This document shows positions 46,981 through 55,159 of a stretch of DNA of 64,000 bases, piece after piece. Position 1 is the first letter of the stretch; each line of letters starts with the position of its first letter. Origin of the DNA: Sphingobacterium kitahiroshimense (GTDB lineage Bacteria > Bacteroidota > Bacteroidia > Sphingobacteriales > Sphingobacteriaceae). A model generated the notes under the pieces. That model was not told the origin of the DNA. It ran no database searches and saw nothing but the letters and a program-made list of their open reading frames with translations. The stretch spans positions 310,001 through 374,000 of the forward strand of contig NZ_JAOQNK010000001.1 of the NCBI RefSeq assembly GCF_025961315.1, in the 5' to 3' direction. The position numbers and the translations under genes are program-made.

Positions 46981-47313
46981 ATGGAAGAAAAAAAAATCAA
47001 AAATTCGGAAAGTTGTTGCGATGTCAACGGAATTTTTAAAATTATAGGTGGAAAATGGAAGGTATTGCTAATTAAAACCATCGCACAGCAATGCCCAAAG
47101 CGTTTCGGCGAGTTACGAAGAGACATGGAAGATATGGCCCAGACAACATTAACGTTGCAGTTACGTGAGCTTGAACGCGATGGTATCATCTGTAGACAAG
47201 TTTATCTCGAATCACCTCCACGAGTCGAATACAAATTGAGTGAAATGGGGAAAACGATTCTGCCGGTTATCGACATGTTGGATGAATGGTGGGAAGCCTA
47301 TAAAATGAGATAA
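46981..47313 (+). CDS. HxlR-family transcription regulator
   Basis: The protein has 110 residues from ATG 46981. An earlier ATG at 46945 overlaps a palindrome and adds non-family residues. The HxlR core reads GIFKIIGGKWKVLLIKTI and RFGELRRDMEDMAQTTLTLQLRELERDGII. Two cysteines, C12 and C13, sit at the position used for redox sensing in YodB-type members. It is divergent from a drug-efflux gene and is probably its regulator. Confidence 0.92.
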   Translation: MEEKKIKNSESCCDVNGIFKIIGGKWKVLLIKTIAQQCPKRFGELRRDMEDMAQTTLTLQLRELERDGIICRQVYLESPPRVEYKLSEMGKTILPVIDMLDEWWEAYKMR

Positions 47314-47826
47314 GCAGGTAATCTATCGTTGATTAAAATGCGAGCTTGCGTAACCTTTTATGATTCAGTGGCCATCACCATAGTGAGGTCAGTAGTAAAC
47401 TTCATATCGATAATTTTAAGGGTTTTAATTAAAATCTGTTAAGTTATAGCTTCCAATGTTTCACTTTTAGTACAGTCACAATACCTGTATTGACGTTGAT
47501 TGAAAATATGCCTCTGCTATTTTTATAAGGAATTCAGTTTTCTAGGTAGGCACTAATGAAAAGCTTGCCTTATACTTTTCTAGATATAGCTGAGGTGTCG
47601 CTGAAACTCTGATAAATAGAAGGTTCTGTATCACAGTATGATTTGGATCGGGATAATAAGTACCATAGAAAAATTTAATCTGAGGAATAAATATAATTTT
47701 AAATTTTGTTGAAGCAATTTAAAAACCGTCTTTTAGTAAAGTAGGAGCAGGTTTATAAGCATGTTCTCACTTTTTTTAAAAATCTCCAACTGTATTACTA
47801 ACTAAAAGAGAAAATAATTATCGCTC
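47314..47826. other. 513-base intergenic region
   Basis: AT-rich DNA between the HxlR gene and the ZnuD-like receptor. No supported gene. A short open frame on the minus strand around 47550-47720 has no start or family resemblance. The regulatory element at the right-hand end is listed separately. Confidence 0.5.
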
Positions 47827-47874
47827 ACCGCTAATGCAATTATGTTGCATTAGCGGTATTGTTTTATACCTTTG
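47827..47874 (+). promoter_or_regulatory. Operator palindrome over a promoter, before the ZnuD-like receptor
   Basis: ACCGCTAATGCAA (47827-47839) and its exact complement (47845-47857) form a 13-bp dyad with a 5-base centre. A promoter overlaps it: TACCTTTG at 47867-47874 matches TAnnTTTG, and TTG at 47845-47847, in the right arm, is 19 bases upstream as the -33 element. A repressor bound here would block the promoter. The implied transcript start near 47881 means translation must begin at 47900 or 47903. Confidence 0.7.
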
Positions 47875-47899
47875 CATGAAAATATATGTAAAACAAGGT

Positions 47900-50293
47900 A
47901 TGATGACCTCAAATAATACTATTGCTTATCCTCTTTTCATCGCATTTTTACTATTCTGTGCGGAAAGTTCGGGACAAATTAAGACACCTCTTGACACTTT
48001 GAAAAATATAAAACTTCCAAGTGCACAGGTTATAGGCATAAAAACAAACAATATTCGTCGCGTAGAAATTAATAGACAAAAGCTAGATCAGATCCAGACA
48101 CAAACTTTGAGTTCGAGTCTCAGTCATATTTCTGGTGTGCAAAATGCTTCTTTTGGACCAAATTCTGGAAGCGTTATGATTCGGAGCTTAAGCGGTAATA
48201 GAGTAAAAATACTTAGCAATGGAATTTCCATGCATGACCTTTCTGGGATGAGTCCTAATTTGAATGTCAATCTGGATATGGATAATTTAAGTGGTATTGA
48301 TATTTATAAAGGTTCTGCAAGTGTACGATATGGTGGCAAGGCAATAGGTGGAGCTGTTGATCTCAAGGATAATACCGTTCCACAGTCATTACTTTCAAAA
48401 AAATCGTCAGGAAGAGCAATTGTTGAAATTGGAACTAATAGTGGTAATCGCCAGGCCTTACAAATTGCCGGCAATCTTGGGAAACACTGGGTTTGGAATA
48501 TAGGAGGAATGAATCAGAGTCATAAAAACCTGAAGATTCCCGCAAATACAAAAGCTCCTATTGCGTACGACCCGACTATCGATCACTTGACAGAAACAAT
48601 GGCACAGGTACACGTAGATAGGGAAACTATCCGCAACCTGTCCTTATATCCGTATATTAGTCAATTTGTAAAAGACCATATGAATGACCCCGATTGGGGA
48701 TTGTCCGAGGCCGATCTTTATACTTTTCAGCAATACTCGTTTATTGGTGGTAAGCAGGTTCCTAATCCTACTAATGACCAATACATTGCTGGGCAGGACC
48801 CAGCAACAGCCCTTTACACACAAGTTGTTCACGGTATAACAGATTATGTTCCGGTTACTCGTGGTATTATGCCTAATAGTCATGCTGAAAGCCGCTCGGT
48901 TAATATTGGGAGTAGCTTTATTAAAGAAAACTACAGCGTGGGAATTGGTTACCGGGCTCTAGAAGGTTATTATGGTGTGCCAGGATTTGCACAAGCGGCA
49001 AAACCAAAACATAGTCATGATGTTGTTTTGCCAGCTCCAATATATGAACCCGTCAATACCCGTGCTTGGTCACATATCCTATCAATGGAAAGCGCTATTA
49101 AACCATCTTTTTCACAAATAACGGAAATAAAATTTAATTATTCGATGCAATTTGCTGATGATCGTGAACTTGTCGGTATTTATCAGGTGAACAAATTTAA
49201 TACACGTAGACATACGACAAGATCGGAGCTACTTCATCAGTTCAGTAAAGATTGGACAGCTATAAGTGGTTTAGATTTTTCATTTATACGGATGGATGGG
49301 GTAGGGGAACAGAAATATCTTCCCAACAATCTAAGTAGAGAATTGGGAGCTTTTGTATTGCAGAAATATGAACATAATTTATTTACAGTCAATTTCGGTT
49401 ATCGTCATGACTGGGTGGCTAGACGTGTTCTTTCTGATAACAGTTACACACCCAGTAGAGGCATGGCCGGTGGAAAATTGACACCAAGAGATTTTGATCT
49501 GAATCAGTTTTCTGGTGATATTCGTTATCATCTATTAAATATTGCTTATGTTCAGGCGTCATATTCTCATGCTGAGCGTGCTCCAGAGGTCAACGAACTG
49601 TATGCGGGAAATGACCATTTTGCAATTTTGGTAGAGGAAAATGGAGATGATCGTTTGAGTAAAGAAACGGCAAGATCTTATGAGCTTGGTACGGGATTAA
49701 ATTTAGGTGGATTCCATCTGGCAGCAACATACTTCAGTAGCAATTATGATAATTATATTTACCTCGGTCACACCGGTATATCTCGTTCCGGCGGTTTTCT
49801 GGTGAAAGAGTGGCGTGCTTCTGATACAGAAATCAAAGGATGGGAATTGGAAGCTTCCTATAATTTTAAATGGAAAGATAAACATAGTTTTGAGTTAAAT
49901 ACTTTTGCAGATCTTGTCAAAAATAAAAATACTGCTGATGATAAAATGCGTACTTGGGCGGAGGGCGACTATATGCCTAATTTGCCAACAAGTAGATATG
50001 GCGTATCTACGACGATGACTTTGAACAGTTTTTACTGGAATACAACTTTTGATCATTATTTAAAGCAACGCTACCTTGGGAAAAATATAAATCTTGAGCC
50101 AGCGATGCCATCTTATTCATTACTCGCCGCACAAGTTGGTTATTCTTTTAAAATTAGGGAGTATGTTTTTACATATTACTTATCGGGTCATAATTTGCTA
50201 AATGTAGAAGCACGCCCTCAAAACTCATTGTTGAAATACCTCGCGCCGCTTCCTGGGCGTAATATTTCATTAGGTATCAAAATACAGTTATAG
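47900..50293 (+). CDS. TonB-dependent receptor, ZnuD-like
   Basis: The protein has 797 residues from ATG 47900; ATG 47903 is equally possible. Starts at 47834 and 47876 lie in or before the promoter. A signal peptide ends near SSG. The plug carries GSVMIRSLSGNRVKILSNGISMHDLSGMSPN and GSASVRYGGKAIGGAVDLKD, which resembles zinc receptors of the ZnuD kind. Histidines are fairly frequent in the mid region (KPKHSHDVV). The barrel ends in GRNISLGIKIQL. It is likely an outer-membrane importer of zinc or another metal. A palindrome over the promoter fits metal-dependent repression. Confidence 0.8.
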   Translation: MMTSNNTIAYPLFIAFLLFCAESSGQIKTPLDTLKNIKLPSAQVIGIKTNNIRRVEINRQKLDQIQTQTLSSSLSHISGVQNASFGPNSGSVMIRSLSGNRVKILSNGISMHDLSGMSPNLNVNLDMDNLSGIDIYKGSASVRYGGKAIGGAVDLKDNTVPQSLLSKKSSGRAIVEIGTNSGNRQALQIAGNLGKHWVWNIGGMNQSHKNLKIPANTKAPIAYDPTIDHLTETMAQVHVDRETIRNLSLYPYISQFVKDHMNDPDWGLSEADLYTFQQYSFIGGKQVPNPTNDQYIAGQDPATALYTQVVHGITDYVPVTRGIMPNSHAESRSVNIGSSFIKENYSVGIGYRALEGYYGVPGFAQAAKPKHSHDVVLPAPIYEPVNTRAWSHILSMESAIKPSFSQITEIKFNYSMQFADDRELVGIYQVNKFNTRRHTTRSELLHQFSKDWTAISGLDFSFIRMDGVGEQKYLPNNLSRELGAFVLQKYEHNLFTVNFGYRHDWVARRVLSDNSYTPSRGMAGGKLTPRDFDLNQFSGDIRYHLLNIAYVQASYSHAERAPEVNELYAGNDHFAILVEENGDDRLSKETARSYELGTGLNLGGFHLAATYFSSNYDNYIYLGHTGISRSGGFLVKEWRASDTEIKGWELEASYNFKWKDKHSFELNTFADLVKNKNTADDKMRTWAEGDYMPNLPTSRYGVSTTMTLNSFYWNTTFDHYLKQRYLGKNINLEPAMPSYSLLAAQVGYSFKIREYVFTYYLSGHNLLNVEARPQNSLLKYLAPLPGRNISLGIKIQL

Positions 50294-51232
50294 TCTAGGT
50301 TGGATTTTTTTTGATTACGATATTATATTGTTTTAAACCCTCTGACGCTACTAGTTATGTTTACGACAAAAACATCGAAAATATAATTATAAGCTTTCCT
50401 GTGACCTGTGTTGAGGTTGAAAAAAAAGGACTTTAAATTTTTCAAATGGAATTTACTTGCATCAGAGGGTAAAGTATTTTTATAGCGGAGTAGATGGTGA
50501 TAGGTGAAGTACTGGCAAAGTATCTAAATTAAATGGATGAACTTGTCTTTCGAACACATATTTTTTTGTTCAAAATAACATTGGCAAATCTTCTTATTAT
50601 ACATATTTTAAATATGGATTTTAAAGGGATTCATAGTGCTTTTAATAATATGACTTAAAAATGAAACACAAGTATTTGTGATTATATCTTATTGAAAATA
50701 AGTTAGTTTATCAATTAAACTAAAAATGTTAGCTATTTTAATTTCTCTTTTTAATCTCATTTATTAGAGAAAATGAGATTCCGAATACTAAATAAATTAG
50801 TTCAATTTTTGAGTGCAAAAATCCTTCTAAAATTAATTTGAAAAATGAAATAAAACTAAAATAATTAGTATAATATTAAGTTGTGAATTTGTCTTTTTTA
50901 AGCGTAATGTAGTTGCTATATATTTTAGCATTCGTTTATTAATGGATTTATGTTCATGAATTTTATAGAAATTATTAAATCTAGGATAATTACATATAAT
51001 GATGAAAATATAGGAAGATAATAGAATTGTAGCTTGGTCTCGATGTCGTGTAGTAGACTTGTACATTGGACTTTAAAAAATTTTCTAAGTAAAAATACAT
51101 TTAAAGGTGGTAAATTCTTTATTTATTATTATAAATACCTGTTTTAATGATGATTGTCAAAAGAAAGCACATTTATTGCTTCCATTATAGTAAAATAGTG
51201 ACAACCCAATATTTATCATTAATTCAAATCGT
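50294..51232. other. 939-base non-coding region
   Basis: This is the longest stretch without a gene. It is AT-rich. An open frame on the minus strand at 50833-51066 (77 codons) has no recognisable features. CCCTCTGA near 50338 and TCAGAGGG near 50463 could pair over about 120 bases, but no RNA family is recognised. Confidence 0.5.
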
Positions 51233-51736
51233 ATGCAAGCACATTCAAAAACATACTCAATTATCATAACTATATTTTTACTTTTTCAAAGTTCGGCTGT
51301 TATTTCGCAGGATTATAAAGATGAGCATATACTGCGAGACATTGTTTTTATGAGAACTGAGGGGCTGGTGATGACACAGTTAATGGAAAAACACAGTAAG
51401 AATAAGGATATACTTGTATTATGCAAACAGATCAGAAATTATTATAAAAATACACAACCGATATTGGTCGACATTATCAAGGGTAAAACCATTGATCTAG
51501 ATCAAAATCAGTTTGAGCAGATCTGGAAAGCAGGAGAGAAATCTTTTTTATATTACAGTGATGAGTCCGAAAGTAAGTGGAACAAGTTATTTTTGGAACA
51601 TATTAATGCAAGTGTCAATGCTTATACCAAACTTCTTCGGGAAAGACAAGATGATGATATCGCTTATTTTACTTTCAGAGCTTTACCAGAACTAGTCAAT
51701 CTTGCAAAAGCATATCAGACTTTAGACATTAATTGA
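51233..51736 (+). CDS. Hypothetical secreted helical protein
   Basis: The protein has 167 residues. A signal peptide (IIITIFLLFQSSAVISQ) is followed by an all-helical acidic-basic body (ILRDIVFMRTEGLVMTQLMEKHSKNK and later YTKLLRERQDDD). It is reminiscent of small DUF4142-like helical bundles, but I do not recognise it with confidence. It is monocistronic. Confidence 0.6.
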   Translation: MQAHSKTYSIIITIFLLFQSSAVISQDYKDEHILRDIVFMRTEGLVMTQLMEKHSKNKDILVLCKQIRNYYKNTQPILVDIIKGKTIDLDQNQFEQIWKAGEKSFLYYSDESESKWNKLFLEHINASVNAYTKLLRERQDDDIAYFTFRALPELVNLAKAYQTLDIN

Positions 51737-51887
51737 TCAATTTGTAATAAATCTATTTAGTGAAAAATTTCGGAAAGTGATTTTAGTATTTTTTCTATTA
51801 AAATAAAAATTGTAATAGTGTATATCAAGCACTTTTTTAGAATATTTTGAAGAAGAAGGCATTGCCGTATTATTTTTTTTAAAATAA

Positions 51888-51920
51888 TTTTTACTTAATT
51901 CAAAATAAATAATATATTTG
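51888..51920 (+). promoter_or_regulatory. Promoter of the rtcB leader
   Basis: TATATTTG at 51913-51920 matches TAnnTTTG, with a T-run at 51888-51892 about 20 bases upstream. It would start an RNA near 51927 that includes the leader ORF. Confidence 0.55.
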
Positions 51921-51962
51921 TCACGATAAATAATAATAACCCTTTAAACGGAGAACACAAAA

Positions 51963-52037
51963 ATGTCTATAGTTACTATAACATCCATTAACATTACTGC
52001 AAAAGATGCGGTCATGGTTCTTCGTGCCCAGATATAA
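51963..52037 (+). CDS. 24-residue leader peptide, Ile/Thr/Val-rich
   Basis: The peptide begins MSIVTITSINIT and ends VMVLRAQI. Four Ile and three Thr occur in the first twelve residues. A GGAG ribosome binding site (51950-51953) lies nine bases before the ATG, which is unusually clear for this phylum. It lies between a promoter and a perfect terminator, the setting of an attenuation leader. The Ile/Thr bias resembles the thr/ilv leaders of other bacteria, but the genes downstream are rtcB and prfH. It is too short for normal ORF calling. Confidence 0.65.
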   Translation: MSIVTITSINITAKDAVMVLRAQI

Positions 52038-52088
52038 AGGATTCTATCAAATCATTATATTAAAAGCCCGAAGATAATTCGGGCTTTT
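52020..52088 (+). promoter_or_regulatory. Attenuator: antiterminator and terminator pairings before rtcB
   Basis: The terminator is a perfect 11-bp stem, AAAAGCCCGAA (52062-52072) with TTCGGGCTTTT (52078-52088), followed by a T-rich stretch. CTTCGTGC (52020-52027), inside the last codons of the leader, can pair with GCCCGAAG (52066-52073) over seven of eight positions and would block the terminator. A ribosome finishing the leader (stop 52035-52037) should cover 52020-52027 and favour termination. A ribosome stalled earlier should leave it free. No other TAnnTTTG promoter was found between 52089 and rtcB. Confidence 0.6.
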
Positions 52089-52200
52089 TTGTTTATTCTA
52101 TATTTTACATGCAAATTTTCCCGAATTGACAATTATTGGAACTTGTTTCCAAATATTCACTGTGTTTTTTTAACACATTTTTCAATTTTATAATACAATC

Positions 52201-53592
52201 ATGGGAAGTAAAATCTCAGGGAAAGACCTCATAAAATTAGGTTTTCCTCAAAATAATACAATAAATATTGGTTTAAATCAAATACAACGTTATAGAAAGC
52301 GTGAGAAGAAAGAAGCTGTCTTACAAGAATTAAGTGCGGTATTGTCTAACCCTAGCATCTTTCATCATCATGGGATTTGGGGCAAGTTAGCAGAGGGTTT
52401 GATCAAGCCTGTTGAAGTGAAAATGCAGGAGTTATTGAAACAGCGCGCTCCATTTTCCATTTTTGGAGAAGATGTGATTGATGAAAAGGCTAAATTTCAA
52501 CTCTATGATGCTTTAAAACTTCCTGTTGCAGTCGCGGGCGCATTAATGCCCGATGCACATTCGGGATATGGTCTACCTATTGGGGGCGTTTTAGCTACAC
52601 ATCAGGCTGTTATTCCTTATGGTGTTGGTGTAGATATTGGATGTCGTATGAGTATGTCTATTTTTAATTTGCCAGCCTCGTTCATAAGAGGGAAAGATGC
52701 GATGCTCTTAAATATCTTATCAGAACACACAAAATTTGGAATGTATGAAACGCATAAAAACAAAAGTGACCATGAGTTATTCTATCGATCCGAATTTCAG
52801 GACATCCCGCTTTTAAAAAGCTTGAAAGACAAAGCTTATAAGCAACTGGGAACCTCAGGTGGTGGAAATCATTTCGTTGAATTTGGAATTATTGAACTTA
52901 CACACCCCAAACCTGAATGGAAACTTGTTGCTGGTGAATACTTAGCCGTATTGTCACACAGTGGTTCTCGTGGATTGGGAGCAAATATTGCAAAACATTA
53001 TACATATCTGGCTAAAAAGCAATGTCCTTTACCACGTCAAGTACAGCACCTTGCTTGGTTAGACCTAAATACACATGATGGGCAGGAATATTGGTTAGCA
53101 ATGAATTTGGCAGGAGACTATGCAAAAGCATGTCATGAAAATATCCATCAGCGGATTGCTAAGGCCTTGGGTAAGCGTATTGAAGTGACAATCGAAAATC
53201 ATCACAATTTTGCATGGAAGGAAATGGTCGGTGGTCAGGAATGTATTGTACATCGTAAAGGTGCGACGCCGGCAGGTAAAGGTGTTTTGGGAATTATCCC
53301 CGGATCGATGACCGCACCAGGCTACTTAGTAGAAGGCTTGGGACATGTGGGAAGTTTAAATTCCGCTTCACATGGTGCGGGACGATTATATTCGAGAGCT
53401 GATGCAAAATCCCTTTTTACCAAAACAGCAATGAGTAAAAAATTAGCCGATGCTGGTGTTCAAGTTATCGGAGGCAGTATGGACGAATCACCGATGGCCT
53501 ATAAGGATATTGAAAAAGTGATGAGTTATCAAAAAGAATTAGTAACAGTTTTGGGAATTTTCAAACCAAAATTTGTTCGTATGGAAAGTTAA
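52201..53592 (+). CDS. rtcB: RtcB-type RNA ligase (RtcB2-like, paired with PrfH)
   Basis: The protein has 463 residues. It joins RNA 2',3'-cyclic phosphate or 3'-phosphate ends to 5'-OH ends with GTP. Metal and active-site motifs are in order: PDAHSGYGLPIGGVLA, the ligand C148 (VDIGCRMS), GTSGGGNHFVEFG, LSHSGSRGLG, and the guanylylated histidine H391 in SASHGAGR. The adjacent prfH gene, four bases after its stop, identifies the RtcB2-PrfH pair, known to repair rRNA cut in the ribosomal decoding centre. The gene follows an apparent attenuator. Confidence 0.93.
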   Translation: MGSKISGKDLIKLGFPQNNTINIGLNQIQRYRKREKKEAVLQELSAVLSNPSIFHHHGIWGKLAEGLIKPVEVKMQELLKQRAPFSIFGEDVIDEKAKFQLYDALKLPVAVAGALMPDAHSGYGLPIGGVLATHQAVIPYGVGVDIGCRMSMSIFNLPASFIRGKDAMLLNILSEHTKFGMYETHKNKSDHELFYRSEFQDIPLLKSLKDKAYKQLGTSGGGNHFVEFGIIELTHPKPEWKLVAGEYLAVLSHSGSRGLGANIAKHYTYLAKKQCPLPRQVQHLAWLDLNTHDGQEYWLAMNLAGDYAKACHENIHQRIAKALGKRIEVTIENHHNFAWKEMVGGQECIVHRKGATPAGKGVLGIIPGSMTAPGYLVEGLGHVGSLNSASHGAGRLYSRADAKSLFTKTAMSKKLADAGVQVIGGSMDESPMAYKDIEKVMSYQKELVTVLGIFKPKFVRMES

Positions 53593-53596
53593 TAAA

Positions 53597-54220
53597 ATGG
53601 AAGTATATATTCAATTAAGTTCAGGAAAAGGACCCAAGGAGTGTGACTTTTTCCTTACAAAGGTGTTAAGTATTTTTAAAAGAGAAGCATTAGAAAAGCA
53701 GATATTGGTGACTATTGTGAGTCAAGAGCAGAGTGAGGGGGAGTTAATAAGATCTGCAATTTGTAAATTAACAGGACACGATATCGATATATTTCTTCAA
53801 TCGTGGACAGGTTCTTTGCAATGGACTTGTACAAGTCCATTTCGTACTTTTCATAAAAGAAAAAATTGGTTCATTGCTTTGTTTATTGTTAATGAGAAGA
53901 ATGAGGTAGCAATTTCGGAAGATGATATTCTTTATCAAATGATACGAAGTTCGGGACCTGGTGGACAACATGTAAATAAAGTTAGTTCTGCTGTTCGCGC
54001 ACTTCATATGCCGACAGGGTTAATGGTCGTAGCAATGGATACAAGATCCCAATTACAAAATAAAAAATTAGCAACAGAACGTCTTGCGTTAAAGATCATG
54101 AATATGCAGGATCTGACTGTTAAGCAAGAAAAAGACCTCCAATGGCATAATCATGCTGAAATAGAGCGTGGTAACCCCATCCGGGTTTTTAAAGGTATCA
54201 AATTCAAAGGTTCATTATAA
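53597..54220 (+). CDS. prfH: Peptide chain release factor homologue PrfH
   Basis: The protein has 207 residues from ATG 53597, four bases after rtcB. An in-frame start at 53573 inside rtcB is less likely. It has the peptidyl-tRNA hydrolysing GGQ motif at residues 122-124 (SSGPGGQHVNKVSSAVRA) and lacks the long codon-recognition domain of RF1/RF2, as PrfH does. Known PrfH acts on ribosomes damaged in 16S rRNA, releasing the nascent chain so that RtcB2 can re-ligate the rRNA. The GPGGQ version is within family variation. Confidence 0.92.
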   Translation: MEVYIQLSSGKGPKECDFFLTKVLSIFKREALEKQILVTIVSQEQSEGELIRSAICKLTGHDIDIFLQSWTGSLQWTCTSPFRTFHKRKNWFIALFIVNEKNEVAISEDDILYQMIRSSGPGGQHVNKVSSAVRALHMPTGLMVVAMDTRSQLQNKKLATERLALKIMNMQDLTVKQEKDLQWHNHAEIERGNPIRVFKGIKFKGSL

Positions 54221-54248
54221 ATTTGATAGATGGAAATGAATCACTGTT

Positions 54249-54282
54249 CAAAAGCCCTATGTTTAAATACCTAGGGCTTTTG
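54249..54282 (+). terminator. Terminator of the rtcB-prfH operon
   Basis: CAAAAGCCCTA (54249-54259) pairs with TAGGGCTTTTG (54272-54282), 28 bases after the prfH stop. The T-run is short. The AAAAGCCC/GGGCTTTT core is the same as in the attenuator terminator. Confidence 0.75.
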
Positions 54283-54497
54283 TACTATAATTAGAATTTG
54301 CATTTTATATGTGGAGGTACTAATTTATCTAAATAAGCAGTCTTAGTCCGGAATTATTTCATTTTTATGTAAAACCGTAGCATCGATAGATCACTACATT
54401 TTAGTTGATTAATGAATATTTTTAATAAAAACCAGATTAAAAATGTGATTTGTTTTTTGTTAAATATTATATTAACGCTATCTTAACACACCAATTA

Positions 54498-54505
54498 TAA
54501 CTTTG
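54498..54505 (+). promoter_or_regulatory. Promoter -7 element before the ECF sigma gene
   Basis: TAACTTTG matches TAnnTTTG and lies 58 bases before the sigma factor start. A TTAA near 54472-54475 is at the -33 distance. The rest of the 343-base gap (54221-54563) holds only the prfH terminator and AT-rich DNA. Confidence 0.5.
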
Positions 54506-54563
54506 CAACTGAAGAAATGTAAAGTTCTAGTATGCAATTTAAATTGATCAAGAGTAAGAAATC

Positions 54564-55106
54564 ATGAAGACGTGGTCTGATAGCGAATTGTTTGAGGAAT
54601 TAAAGAAGGACAATAAAATGGCCTTTTCAATTTTATTCGATCGATATTCGGATATTCTTTTTCGTTTTATCCAAAAGCGGATTGAATCTATTCCAGATGT
54701 CGAAGATATAATACAGGAAGTTTTTATTTCTATGTGGAATAGACGAAGCAAAATTGAAGTGGGTGATTCCATTTATCCTTACTTATTTAAAGCGGCCAAA
54801 TATGAGATGATTGATTGGCTTATTAAAAGTGAAAAAAGAAATCGTCATCTTGATTATCTTGAGATTAATAAAGATCAATATCTTATCGGCACTACCAGTG
54901 AAGATGAACTGATCGCTAAAGAACTTGCAAGGCTTTTAGAAAATGAAATGTCTCGTATGCCTGATACTATGCGTTCTGTTTTTAGACTCAGCAGGAGTGA
55001 AGATATGTCAATAAAAGACATTGCCAATCAACTTTCTTTATCTGAGCAGACTGTCAAAAATAATGTTTCTATGGCGCTGAATAGACTCAAATTTAAACTC
55101 AAATAA
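54564..55106 (+). CDS. ECF RNA polymerase sigma factor
   Basis: The protein has 180 residues. Region 2 spans about 20-75 (FSILFDRYSDILFRFIQKRI then VEDIIQEVFISMWNRR), and region 4 lies at the C-terminus (MSIKDIANQLSLSEQTVKNNVSMALNRLKFKL). With the FecR gene next to it and a SusC receptor with an STN domain, it forms a cell-surface signalling system in which receptor occupancy frees the sigma factor. Confidence 0.94.
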   Translation: MKTWSDSELFEELKKDNKMAFSILFDRYSDILFRFIQKRIESIPDVEDIIQEVFISMWNRRSKIEVGDSIYPYLFKAAKYEMIDWLIKSEKRNRHLDYLEINKDQYLIGTTSEDELIAKELARLLENEMSRMPDTMRSVFRLSRSEDMSIKDIANQLSLSEQTVKNNVSMALNRLKFKLK

Positions 55107-55159
55107 TTATTTTACTTTTTTTCGGTACTTATTCACCCAAAGTCGGGTTATAAGGATGT

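Noticed and set aside
47550..47720. Short protein-like open frame on the minus strand before the ZnuD-like receptor
   Set aside because: About 50 codons, no start codon in place and no recognisable motif. Could be chance or an old remnant.
47834..47899. Upstream ATG starts (47834, 47876) for the ZnuD-like receptor
   Set aside because: They lie in the operator palindrome and just after the -7 element, upstream of the probable transcript start.
50833..51066. 77-codon open frame on the minus strand
   Set aside because: No start context, no family resemblance, and composition like AT-rich non-coding DNA.
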